A DNA stretch of 64,000 nucleotides. Origin: UBA2199 sp964628035 (GTDB lineage Bacteria > Acidobacteriota > Aminicenantia > UBA2199). Shown piece by piece: positions 43,850 through 51,479 of this stretch (within the stretch, counting starts at the first letter, position 1; the number at the start of each line of letters is the position of its first letter). Made by a program: the position numbers and the translations under genes. Under the pieces are notes generated by a model, which was given only the letters and a program-made list of their open reading frames with translations, had not been told where the DNA came from and ran no database searches. Location of the stretch: the NCBI GenBank assembly GCA_964628035.1, contig CAZVPI010000001.1:496001-560000 (forward strand). The letters are read 5' to 3'.

Positions 43850-44750
43850 GCTCCGCCGCCGCTGCGGCAGGCTGCGCCGGGAGGCGCGCGGCGCCGGCTG
43901 GCGGCTGAACGAAGCGCTGCTGACGCTCCCTTCCTTCGTCTGGCTGGCCCTTTTCTTCCTCGTGCCCACTCTGCTGGTCTTCGTCCTGGCCTTCCGGCCC
44001 GCCGACCCCTTCGGCGGCATCGGCCGCGGCTGGACGCTGGCCACCCTGCGGGCGCTCGCCGACCCCCAGTACCTGGCCATCGCCTGGCGCACCCTGTGGG
44101 TCAGCCTGGTTTCGACCGCCTTGTGCCTGCTGCTGGCCGTGCCCACGGGCTACGCCGTCGCCCGCGCCGCGCCGCGGCGCCGCCGCCTGCTGCTGATGAT
44201 GGTGATCGTCCCCTTCTGGACGAGCTTCCTCATCCGCATCTTCGCCTGGAAGTCGATCCTGCACCCGGAGGGGATGCTCAAGCGGGCCCTTGTCTTCCTG
44301 GGCTTGGTCGAGGCCAACGCCTCGCTGCTCTACAACCTGGGGGCGGTGATCCTGGTGACCGTCTACACCTTCCTGCCTTTCGCCATCCTGCCCCTCTACG
44401 CCGCCGCCGAGAAATTCGACTTCCGCCTGGTGGAGGCGGCCCGCGACCTGGGCGCCCGCCCCTTCCAGGCCTTCCGCCGCGTGTTCCTGCCCGGCGTGCG
44501 CCAGGGCCTGGTGACGGCCGTGCTCGTCGTCTTCATCCCGACGCTGGGTTCCTATGTCGTCCCCGACCTGGTGGGCGGCACCGGCAGCGAGCTGCTCGGC
44601 AACAAGATCGCCCAGCGCGTGTTCGTGGACCGCAACCTGCCGCTGGCCGGGGGGCTCTCCATCGTCCTGATCCTGGCCGTGCTCACGCCGCTGCTGGCCG
44701 TCCTGGCCCTGCAGCGCCAGGCGGCGGCCGACCGCGGGAGCCGGTCATGA
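43842..44750 (+). CDS. potB: Spermidine/putrescine ABC transporter permease B
   Basis: A 302-residue inner-membrane permease with six predicted helices and the binding-protein-dependent transport EAA loop (EAARDLGARPFQAFRRVFLPGVRQG). LLLMMVIVPFWTSFLIRIFAWKSIL and PTLGSYVVPDLVGGTGSELLGNKIAQRVF are hallmark PotB segments. It pairs with PotC to form the channel. Genes on both sides overlap, in the canonical A-B-C-D order. Confidence 0.94.
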   Translation: MPELRRRCGRLRREARGAGWRLNEALLTLPSFVWLALFFLVPTLLVFVLAFRPADPFGGIGRGWTLATLRALADPQYLAIAWRTLWVSLVSTALCLLLAVPTGYAVARAAPRRRRLLLMMVIVPFWTSFLIRIFAWKSILHPEGMLKRALVFLGLVEANASLLYNLGAVILVTVYTFLPFAILPLYAAAEKFDFRLVEAARDLGARPFQAFRRVFLPGVRQGLVTAVLVVFIPTLGSYVVPDLVGGTGSELLGNKIAQRVFVDRNLPLAGGLSIVLILAVLTPLLAVLALQRQAAADRGSRS

Positions 44751-45550
44751 AGCGCAGCCGCTTGCCCTTCGTCGTCACCGGCGTGGTGCTGGTCTTCTTC
44801 TACCTGCCCATCCTCATCCTGGTCGTCGAATCGTTCAACGCCTCGCGCTTCGGCGGCGCCTGGCGCGGCTTCTCCCTGAAATGGTACGAGAGGCTGTTCC
44901 ACGAACCGGCCATCTGGGAGGCGGCGCGCAACACGCTGGCGATCGCCGCGGTCGTGACGCTCGTTTCGCTGCTGCTGGGCACGACCGCCGCCCTGGCCCT
45001 GCACCGCTTCGCCGGCTCGCGCCTGCAGCGCTTCCATTACACCCTGGTCTACACGCCGCTGGTCGTCCCCGAGATCCTGATGGGCATCAGCCTGCTCATG
45101 GCCTTCGTCGCGGCCGGCCTGCGCCTGGGGCTGGCGACGATCATCCTGGCCCACGTGACCTTCTGCGTCAGCTACGTGGCCCTGACCGTGCTGGGCCGGC
45201 TGCAGGACTTCGATTTCGCGCTGCTCGAGGCCGCCCGCGACCTCGGCGCCACGAGCTGGACGGCGGCCCGCCGCGTGCTGCTGCCTTTGCTGGCGCCGGG
45301 ACTGGCGGCCGCCGGCCTGATCGCCTTCACCCTTTCGGTGGACGACTTCGTGATCACGTTCTTCGTCGCCGGGCCGGGGGCGACCACGCTGCCCATCCGC
45401 GTCTACAGCATGATCAAGCACGGCGCCACGCCGCTGATCAACGCCCTGTCGACCCTGCTGCTGGCCCTGACCTTCACGAGCGTGCTGGTCAGCCAGCGCT
45501 TGACCGTTTCCCAGCCCATTCAATCCATCACCCGGGAGGGAGGAGCATGA
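44747..45550 (+). CDS. potC: Spermidine/putrescine ABC transporter permease C
   Basis: A 267-residue permease with six predicted helices and the EAA loop EAARDLGATSWTAARRVLLPLLAPG. The opening FFYLPILILVVESFNASRFGGAWRGFSLKWYERLF and the later FTLSVDDFVITFFVAGPGATTLPIRVYSMIKHG are characteristic of PotC. The start overlaps the potB stop (ATGA) and its stop overlaps potD. Confidence 0.94.
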   Translation: MKRSRLPFVVTGVVLVFFYLPILILVVESFNASRFGGAWRGFSLKWYERLFHEPAIWEAARNTLAIAAVVTLVSLLLGTTAALALHRFAGSRLQRFHYTLVYTPLVVPEILMGISLLMAFVAAGLRLGLATIILAHVTFCVSYVALTVLGRLQDFDFALLEAARDLGATSWTAARRVLLPLLAPGLAAAGLIAFTLSVDDFVITFFVAGPGATTLPIRVYSMIKHGATPLINALSTLLLALTFTSVLVSQRLTVSQPIQSITREGGA

Positions 45551-46605
45551 AACGACATTCCTGGATCCGAGGCACGCTGGCGCTCGCCCTGCTGGCCGCC
45601 GGCATCGCCTGCGCCTGCAGCGGCGGCGGCAAGGCCGAGCAGCCCGTCCTGCACCTGTACACCTGGTCCGACTACATCAAGCCCGAGCTGGTGGCCCGTT
45701 TCGAGGCCGAGCAGGGCTGCCGCGTGGTCATCGACACCTTCGACTCCAACGAGGCCATGTACGCCAAGCTGAAGGCCGGCGCCAGCGGCTACGACGTGAT
45801 CACGCCCACAAGCTACATGGTCAGCCTGATGCGCAACCAGGGCATGCTGCAGCCCCTCGATCCCGCCCTGCTGCCCAACCGCCGCCACGTCGACCCCGAC
45901 TATCTGGCCATCGCCCTGGACGGGGAGATGGCCCATTCGCTGCCCTACATGCTGACCAACACCGGCATCGCCTACCGCCGCAGCAAGGTCAAGGACTTCC
46001 AGCCAAGCTGGGGCATGTTCGGCCGCGCCGACCTCAAGGGGCGGATGGTGATGCTCAACGACATGCGCGAGACCATCGGCGCCGCCCTGAAATACCTCGG
46101 CTACAGCCTCAACTCGACCGACCCCGGCGAGCTGGAGCGGGCCCGCGACGTGGTGCTGGGCTGGAAGGCCAACCTGGCCAAGTTCGAGAACGAGCAATAC
46201 AAGAACGGCATCGCCTCCGGCGAGTTCCTGCTGGTGCACGGCTACAGCGGCGATATCCTGCAGGTGCAGGCCGAGGACCCGGACATTGCCTTCGCCATGC
46301 CCCGCGAGGGCGGCGCCATTTCCTGCGATGACCTGGTCATCGCCAAGTCCGCGGTCCAGGTGAAACTCGCCCACGCCTTCATCAATTTCCTGCACGACCC
46401 GCAGGTCGCGGCCGAGAACACCGCCTTCACCCAGTTCCTGTGCCCGAACCGCGGCGCCTACCCTCTGTTGGACCCGGCCATCCGCGAAAATCCCGGCATC
46501 TTCCTTCCCGCCGAGACCAAGGCCAAGTGCGAGGTGCTGGATGACCTGGGCGAGAAGAACGCGCTGTTCGTGAGGATCTGGGACGAGATCAAGCGCGGCG
46601 GCTAG
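45547..46605 (+). CDS. potD: Spermidine/putrescine-binding lipoprotein
   Basis: The 352-residue periplasmic substrate-binding protein has a lipoprotein signal (LALALLAAGIACACSGGG; lipidated Cys probably in IACAC). The mature part opens LHLYTWSDYIKPELVARFEAEQGCRVVIDTFDSNEAMYAKLKAG, the PotD/PotF signature, then DVITPTSYMVSLM and LPYMLTNTGIAYR. The C-terminal lobe has EFLLVHGYSGDILQVQAED and SCDDLVIAKSA. A lipid anchor instead of a free periplasmic form is a variation on the E. coli protein. GGGAGGAG precedes the start. Confidence 0.93.
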   Translation: MKRHSWIRGTLALALLAAGIACACSGGGKAEQPVLHLYTWSDYIKPELVARFEAEQGCRVVIDTFDSNEAMYAKLKAGASGYDVITPTSYMVSLMRNQGMLQPLDPALLPNRRHVDPDYLAIALDGEMAHSLPYMLTNTGIAYRRSKVKDFQPSWGMFGRADLKGRMVMLNDMRETIGAALKYLGYSLNSTDPGELERARDVVLGWKANLAKFENEQYKNGIASGEFLLVHGYSGDILQVQAEDPDIAFAMPREGGAISCDDLVIAKSAVQVKLAHAFINFLHDPQVAAENTAFTQFLCPNRGAYPLLDPAIRENPGIFLPAETKAKCEVLDDLGEKNALFVRIWDEIKRGG

Positions 46606-46624
46606 GGCGCGCCGCGCGCCGGGG

Positions 46625-47287
46625 TCAGCCTCCCGCTTTCTCCAGCGTGTCCAGCAGCGTCCGCGCCTCGGTGGCCGCCGGCGTGTTGGGGTGCTCGGCC
46701 AGGATGCGCTGCAGCGTCGCCGCCGCCTCGGAGGAGCGCTGCGCCCTGCTCTGCAGCCGGGCCAGATCGAGCAGGACGAGCTCGCGGGCCAAAGCGGGCT
46801 TCTTGGCCGCCAGCAGCCGAGCCAGCAGGGCCTCGGCCTCGGCGGTCTTGCCGCCGGCGGCCAGGACCCGGGCCTGGAGCGCGAGCTTCTGATCGTTGAG
46901 CAGGGCCACGCGGCTCCTGGGCATGGCGTCCAGGGCGGCTCCGGCCTTGGCCAGGTCGCCCTTCTCGAAGTGCAGCGAGGCCAGGAACAGTCGGCCGGCT
47001 GCCGAAACGCCGCGGCGGAACTTCATCCCCTCCAGGGCGGCGATCTTCTGGTCGAGGGACAGGGCGGCGTCCTGGCGGACGCGGAACGCCTCGGCATAGA
47101 GGGCGTTTTCGCCGCTGGCGCTCAGGTTGCGCAGCAGCAGCGCGCCCAGAAGGAGGAGGAGCGCCGCGACGACGGCGGCGGCAACGGCCAGCAGCGGCCG
47201 GCGGTGCGCCTTGGCGAAGGCCAAGGCGTTCTGCATGAAGTGGACGAACGGGTCGGTTTTCAGGCGTTCCTTTTCCTTCTTTTTCAT
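46625..47287 (-). CDS. YfgM-like tetratricopeptide membrane protein
   Basis: A 220-residue protein with a Lys-rich cytoplasmic N-terminus and one membrane helix (LLAVAAAVVAALLLLLGALLL, about residues 31-52). A periplasmic, helical TPR-like domain follows (RLFLASLHFEKGDLAKAGAALDAM, then EAAATLQRILAEHPNTPAATEARTLLDTL). The layout is that of YfgM-type proteins, which work near SecYEG and BamB-linked chaperone networks; the assignment is structural only. The gene begins 15 bases after the tRNA-Arg gene on the same strand and has no promoter of its own, so it may share the tRNA transcript. Confidence 0.68.
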   Translation of the reverse strand: MKKKEKERLKTDPFVHFMQNALAFAKAHRRPLLAVAAAVVAALLLLLGALLLRNLSASGENALYAEAFRVRQDAALSLDQKIAALEGMKFRRGVSAAGRLFLASLHFEKGDLAKAGAALDAMPRSRVALLNDQKLALQARVLAAGGKTAEAEALLARLLAAKKPALARELVLLDLARLQSRAQRSSEAAATLQRILAEHPNTPAATEARTLLDTLEKAGG

Positions 47288-47301
47288 GATGACCTCGGCT
47301 T

Positions 47302-47374
47302 TGCGCCTGAGATGACTCGAACATCCAACCCTGGGATTAGGAATCCCATGCTCTATCCTTTGAGCTACAGGCGC
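47302..47374 (-). tRNA. tRNA-Arg (anticodon CCT)
   Basis: A 73-base cloverleaf: acceptor GCGCCTG/CAGGCGC with discriminator A; D stem GCTC/GAGC; anticodon stem TGGGA/TCCCA with loop TTCCTAA (CCT, reading AGG); T stem GGATG/CATCT (one G-T pair) with loop TTCGAGT. CCA is not encoded. Variable loop GGGTT. Confidence 0.95.
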
Positions 47375-47383
47375 ACGCCTACA

Positions 47384-47412
47384 CCCATATCATTTTTTGC
47401 CCTCCCTGTCAA
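47384..47412 (-). promoter_or_regulatory. Promoter of tRNA-Arg
   Basis: On the minus strand TTGACA (47407-47412), 17-bp spacer, TATGGG (47384-47389), 9 bases before the tRNA 5' end. Confidence 0.7.
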
Positions 47413-47441
47413 TTGACCTGCGCGGTCGGCCATGCTACAGT
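47413..47441 (+). promoter_or_regulatory. Promoter of the NtrY-like kinase gene
   Basis: TTGACC (47413-47418), 17-bp spacer, TACAGT (47436-47441). Its -35 box abuts the oppositely oriented -35 of tRNA-Arg. Confidence 0.68.
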
Positions 47442-47485
47442 GAAGGAACCCCGGGCCGCTGGCGGCGGCAGGGAGCGTGGAGACC

Positions 47486-49660
47486 ATGAAGAACAAGAGC
47501 GTCAAGGGTACGCGGCTGATCGTGGCCGCATTCGTCCTGTTTTTCATCGTCTTCGTCATCCTGCGCCTCTATTTCGAGGAGAGCCGCAACTTCTCGCCGC
47601 CGGCCTTGAAGAGCAACACCGTCATCTTCGGCCTGTGGATCATCATCATCCTCTTCGGCCTGACCTTCCTGTTCATCCTGGCGCGCAACATCCTCAAGAT
47701 GTACCTGGAGCGCAACCAGGGAGGGGCCGTGCACAGCTTCAAGAACCGGCTGGTCCTCTTCTTCATCGGTTTCTCGCTCGTTCCCACCCTGCTGCTCTTC
47801 TTTTTCGCCACCGAGGTCATCTCGCAGAGCATCGAGCAGTGGTTCAAGACCCCGATCGAGAACATCATGCAGAGCGTCGACGAGGTCAAGACCAACTACT
47901 ACGGCAACATCACCGAGGACCTGCGCCATTACTCGGGGCTGATCGCCGCCATGATCCAGCAGAAGCGCATGTACACCGAGGAGAACAAGGTCTTCCTGAA
48001 GAACCGGCTCACGGAGAAGATGCTGGAGTACAAGCTGGACGTGGTCACCCTGTACCGCAACAGCAAGGACGTCTACACCCTCTGCCATCCGCGCATCCCC
48101 ATGCAGGAGTACAAGGACCTGCCGCTGAACGTCGTCTACCGCGCCCTGGGCGGCGCCGGCTTCACCACCGTCGACACCCTGAAGGCGGCCGAGCTGATCC
48201 GCAACGGCGTGGCCTTCGACATCGAGCAGGGCGACAAGATGCTGATCGTCACCGGCAAGTACTTCCCCGACCGCTACACGCGCAGCCTCAACGAGCTGGC
48301 CGGCATGGTCAGCAAGCACAAGCAGATGCGCGTGCTGCGCGACCCGGTCAAGAACACCTACATCCTGCTCTTCCTGTTCGTCACCATCCTGATCATCTTC
48401 TCCGCCTCCTGGCTGGGCTTCTATCTGGCCAAGGGCATCACCGTGCCCATCGAGAAGCTGATCGCGGCCACCTCCGAGATTGCCAAGGGCAACCTGGACG
48501 TGCGCGTCGACTACGAGACCAAGGACGAGTTCAACACCCTGATCAACGAGTTCAACCGCATGGCCGGGGACCTGAAGGAGAACCGCGACAAGCTGAACCG
48601 GCGCACCATCGAGCTGCGCCACCGCCGCAGCATCATCGAGACCATCCTCAAGAACATCACCACCGGCGTCGTGGCCCTGAACGTGCGCGGCGAGATCATG
48701 TCGATCAACACCGAGGCGGCGCGCATGCTGTCGCTCGACGCCGACACGGCGCTGCGCAAGAACTACGCCGAGGTGATCAGCGAGTCCCTCTACGGCGAGA
48801 TCCACGCCCTGGTCAAGAAGGCCTTCGCCTCCCGCTTCAAGCTCATCGAGAAGGAGGTCGACGTCAAGCTGCAGGGCAAGTACGTCAACCTGGCGGTCAA
48901 GATCACGCAGCTGCGCAACCCCATCAACAGCCGCTTCGCCGGGCTGCTGGTGGTGCTGACCGACCTGACCGAGCTGATCAAGGCCCAGCGCATGCTGGTC
49001 TGGCGCGAGGTGGCCAAGCGCATCGCCCACGAGATCAAGAACCCGCTCACCCCCATCCAGATCTCGGCGCAGCGCATTTTGCGCAGCCTGGAGCAGCCCC
49101 CGGAAAAGTTCCGCGCCATCGTCGAGGACAGCCTGAACATCATCTCCCAGGAGCTGGGCTCGATCAAGAACCTGGCCGAGGAGTTCGCCAACTTCGCGCG
49201 CCTGCCGGAGATCAAGTTCAGCCAGGGCGACGTCAACGACATCCTGGAGAAGCTGCTGGCCACCTACACCTCGGTGTACCAGAACGTGCAGTTCAAGGCC
49301 AGCCTGGACGTCGACCTGCCGCCGCTGGTCAAGATGGACGTGGAGCAGATCAAGCGCGTGTTCGTCAACCTCCTGGACAATGCCCTGCAGGTCATGGACA
49401 GCCAGGGCGAGATCGAGATCGTCACCCGCTACAACGCCGAGAGCCGCTTCCTGACCGTCGACATCGCCGACAACGGCCCGGGCATCAGCGACGAGGACAA
49501 GCAGAAGGTCTTCCAGCCTTATTTTTCCAAGAAGAGCTCGGGAGGCACCGGCCTGGGGCTGGCCATCGCCCACACGATCATCGAGGAGCACAACGGCCGC
49601 ATCGCCGTCAGCGACAATTCGCCGCGCGGGGCGCGCTTTACCATCGAGCTGCCCGCCTGA
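47486..49660 (+). CDS. NtrY-like membrane sensor histidine kinase
   Basis: A 724-residue sensor kinase. Two N-terminal membrane helices, a third near residue 90 and a periplasmic sensor region of about 190 residues come first. Another helix follows (about 285-310), then a HAMP domain (LAKGITVPIEKLIAATSEIAKGNLDVRVDYETKDEFNTLINEFNRMA). A PAS domain (about 385-490), HisKA with His515 in REVAKRIAHEIKNPLTPIQISAQ and a HATPase domain (NLLDNALQVMD, DNGPGI, GGTGLGLAIAH) complete the NtrY layout. No NtrX or other regulator gene is adjacent. The start at 47486 is an ATG with GGGAGCGTGGAG upstream. Confidence 0.92.
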   Translation: MKNKSVKGTRLIVAAFVLFFIVFVILRLYFEESRNFSPPALKSNTVIFGLWIIIILFGLTFLFILARNILKMYLERNQGGAVHSFKNRLVLFFIGFSLVPTLLLFFFATEVISQSIEQWFKTPIENIMQSVDEVKTNYYGNITEDLRHYSGLIAAMIQQKRMYTEENKVFLKNRLTEKMLEYKLDVVTLYRNSKDVYTLCHPRIPMQEYKDLPLNVVYRALGGAGFTTVDTLKAAELIRNGVAFDIEQGDKMLIVTGKYFPDRYTRSLNELAGMVSKHKQMRVLRDPVKNTYILLFLFVTILIIFSASWLGFYLAKGITVPIEKLIAATSEIAKGNLDVRVDYETKDEFNTLINEFNRMAGDLKENRDKLNRRTIELRHRRSIIETILKNITTGVVALNVRGEIMSINTEAARMLSLDADTALRKNYAEVISESLYGEIHALVKKAFASRFKLIEKEVDVKLQGKYVNLAVKITQLRNPINSRFAGLLVVLTDLTELIKAQRMLVWREVAKRIAHEIKNPLTPIQISAQRILRSLEQPPEKFRAIVEDSLNIISQELGSIKNLAEEFANFARLPEIKFSQGDVNDILEKLLATYTSVYQNVQFKASLDVDLPPLVKMDVEQIKRVFVNLLDNALQVMDSQGEIEIVTRYNAESRFLTVDIADNGPGISDEDKQKVFQPYFSKKSSGGTGLGLAIAHTIIEEHNGRIAVSDNSPRGARFTIELPA

Positions 49661-49675
49661 GGCCGCGGCGCCGGG

Positions 49676-49703
49676 TTGACAATTCCCCCCTCCTCCGTAT
49701 GAT
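49676..49703 (+). promoter_or_regulatory. Promoter of the formate-THF ligase gene
   Basis: TTGACA (49676-49681), 16-bp spacer, TATGAT (49698-49703). An ATG follows 6 bases later, and a second in-frame ATG has a Shine-Dalgarno site. Confidence 0.72.
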
Positions 49704-49727
49704 GGACCCATGAACGGAGGTGGAACG

Positions 49728-51374
49728 ATGGCCCCCAGCCTGCCGCCCATCCGCGACGTCGCCGCCCGCTTCGGCATCGACGAGTCCGAGTTGTATTATT
49801 TCGGCCCCTACAAGGCCAAGTTGGAGCCGGCCCTGGCCCGGCGCCTGTGCCATTGCGCCGACCGGGGCCGCCAGGTGCTGGTCACGGCCACCACCCCCAC
49901 GCCGGCGGGCGAGGGCAAGACGACCATGGCCATCGGCCTGTCGATGGCCCTCAACCGCCTGGGCGTCAAGTCCATCGTCACCCTGCGCGAACCCTCGCTG
50001 GGGCCGGTGTTCGGCATGAAGGGCGGCGCCACCGGCGGCGGCGCCGCGCAGGTGCTGCCCAGCGACGAGATCGACCTGCACTTCACCGGCGACATCCACG
50101 CGGTGACCACCGCCAACAACCTGCTGGCGGCCATGATCGACAACCACATCCAGCAAGGCAACGCCCTGGGCATCGACACGCGGCGCATCGCCTGGCGGCG
50201 GGTGATCGACATGAACGACCGCGCCCTGCGCGAGATCGTCATCGGCCTGGGCGGGCGCCAGAACGGCTTCGCCCGCGAGGACGCCTTCAACATCTCGGTG
50301 GCCTCGGAGGTCATGGCCGTTCTCTGCCTGGCCGACGACTTCCAGGATCTCAAGGACCGCTTGGCGCGCATGGTCATCGGATTCACCTCGAAGAACCGGC
50401 CGATCACGGCCGCCGACCTGAAGGCGGTGGGTTCGATGGCGCTGCTGCTCAAGGACGCCATCAAGCCCAACCTGGTGCAGACCTCGGAGGGCACGCCGGC
50501 CATCATCCACGGCGGCCCCTTCGCCAACATCGCCCACGGCACCAACTCCATCCAGGCCATCCGCCTGGCCCAGGCCCTCGCGCAGGTCACGGTCACCGAG
50601 GCCGGCTTCGCCTCCGAGCTGGGAGGCGAGAAGTTCATGGACTTCGTCAGCCGAACGGGGAAGTTCAACGTCGACGCCGTGGTGCTGGTCACCACCCTGC
50701 GGGCGCTGAAGTACCACGGCGGCGCCGGCAGGGACGGCCTGGCCGAGAAGAACCTCGAAGCCCTGATCAAGGGCTTCGACAACCTGGACAAGCACATCGA
50801 GAACATGCAGGCCTTCGGCGTGCCGCTGCGGGTGGCCGTGAACCGCTTTCCCGACAATGATCCCGAGGAGCTGCAGCTCACGGTGAAGCACGTCGCCGAC
50901 AAAAAGGTCGAAGCTTTCGTCAGCGATCCCTTCCGCCGCGGCGGCGAGGGCTGCTTGGAGCTGGCCCGGGCCGTGGACGAAGCCACGCGCTCCGGCGCGC
51001 GCGTGCAGCCCATCTACGAGCCCGAGTGGGGCATCACGCGCAAGATCGAGACCATCGCCACGCGCATGTACGGCGCCGGCCGCATCAACTACACCCGCCA
51101 GGCGCGCAAGGACATCGATCTGCTCAACGACCTGGGCTACGACAAGCTGCACGTGATCGTGGCCAAGACTCCGAACTCGCTCTCCGACGACCCCAAGGCC
51201 CTGGGGCGGCCGCGCGACTTCGACATCGATGTCGACCGCGTGTTCCTCTCGGCCGGCGCCGGCTTCGTGGTCGCCGTCTGCGGCGAGATCATGCTTATGC
51301 CCGGGCTGCCCAAAAACCCCGCCGCCGAGACCATCGACATCGACGCCGAAGGCAATGTCAGCGGTTTGTTTTAG
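49728..51374 (+). CDS. fhs: Formate-tetrahydrofolate ligase
   Basis: The 548-residue enzyme makes 10-formyl-THF from formate, ATP and THF, feeding one-carbon metabolism and, in acetogens, the Wood-Ljungdahl methyl branch. The ATP-binding P-loop TPTPAGEGKTTMAIGL is followed by LREPSLGPVFGMKGGATGGGAAQVLP and DIDLHFTGD-type EIDLHFTGDIHAVTTANNLLAAMIDNH. The late GFVVAVCGEIMLMPGLPKNPAAETIDID is diagnostic. Length is normal (about 555). I prefer ATG 49728 (GGAGG 7 bases upstream); ATG 49710, leaderless, adds six residues. No other C1 gene is nearby. Confidence 0.95.
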   Translation: MAPSLPPIRDVAARFGIDESELYYFGPYKAKLEPALARRLCHCADRGRQVLVTATTPTPAGEGKTTMAIGLSMALNRLGVKSIVTLREPSLGPVFGMKGGATGGGAAQVLPSDEIDLHFTGDIHAVTTANNLLAAMIDNHIQQGNALGIDTRRIAWRRVIDMNDRALREIVIGLGGRQNGFAREDAFNISVASEVMAVLCLADDFQDLKDRLARMVIGFTSKNRPITAADLKAVGSMALLLKDAIKPNLVQTSEGTPAIIHGGPFANIAHGTNSIQAIRLAQALAQVTVTEAGFASELGGEKFMDFVSRTGKFNVDAVVLVTTLRALKYHGGAGRDGLAEKNLEALIKGFDNLDKHIENMQAFGVPLRVAVNRFPDNDPEELQLTVKHVADKKVEAFVSDPFRRGGEGCLELARAVDEATRSGARVQPIYEPEWGITRKIETIATRMYGAGRINYTRQARKDIDLLNDLGYDKLHVIVAKTPNSLSDDPKALGRPRDFDIDVDRVFLSAGAGFVVAVCGEIMLMPGLPKNPAAETIDIDAEGNVSGLF

Positions 51375-51382
51375 GCCCATCT

Positions 51383-51452
51383 GGGGACGGAAGGATCTGT
51401 TTTGACTTTTTGCCGGCTGCTCAGAAAAAGCCAAAAATCAAGGTCCGTCCCC
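51383..51452. repeat. REP/REPIN-like palindromic element
   Basis: A 70-bp imperfect palindrome with GGGGACGGA at 51383-51391 and its inverse TCCGTCCCC at 51444-51452. Inside are complementary CTTTTT/AAAAAG and TGACTTTTTG / CAAAAATCA-like arms. Elements of this GGGGACGGA type are familiar near REP-associated transposases in many genomes; no transposase is in this window. Confidence 0.6.
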
Positions 51453-51479
51453 TAAATCGCGCTACATCGCTGAATCGCA

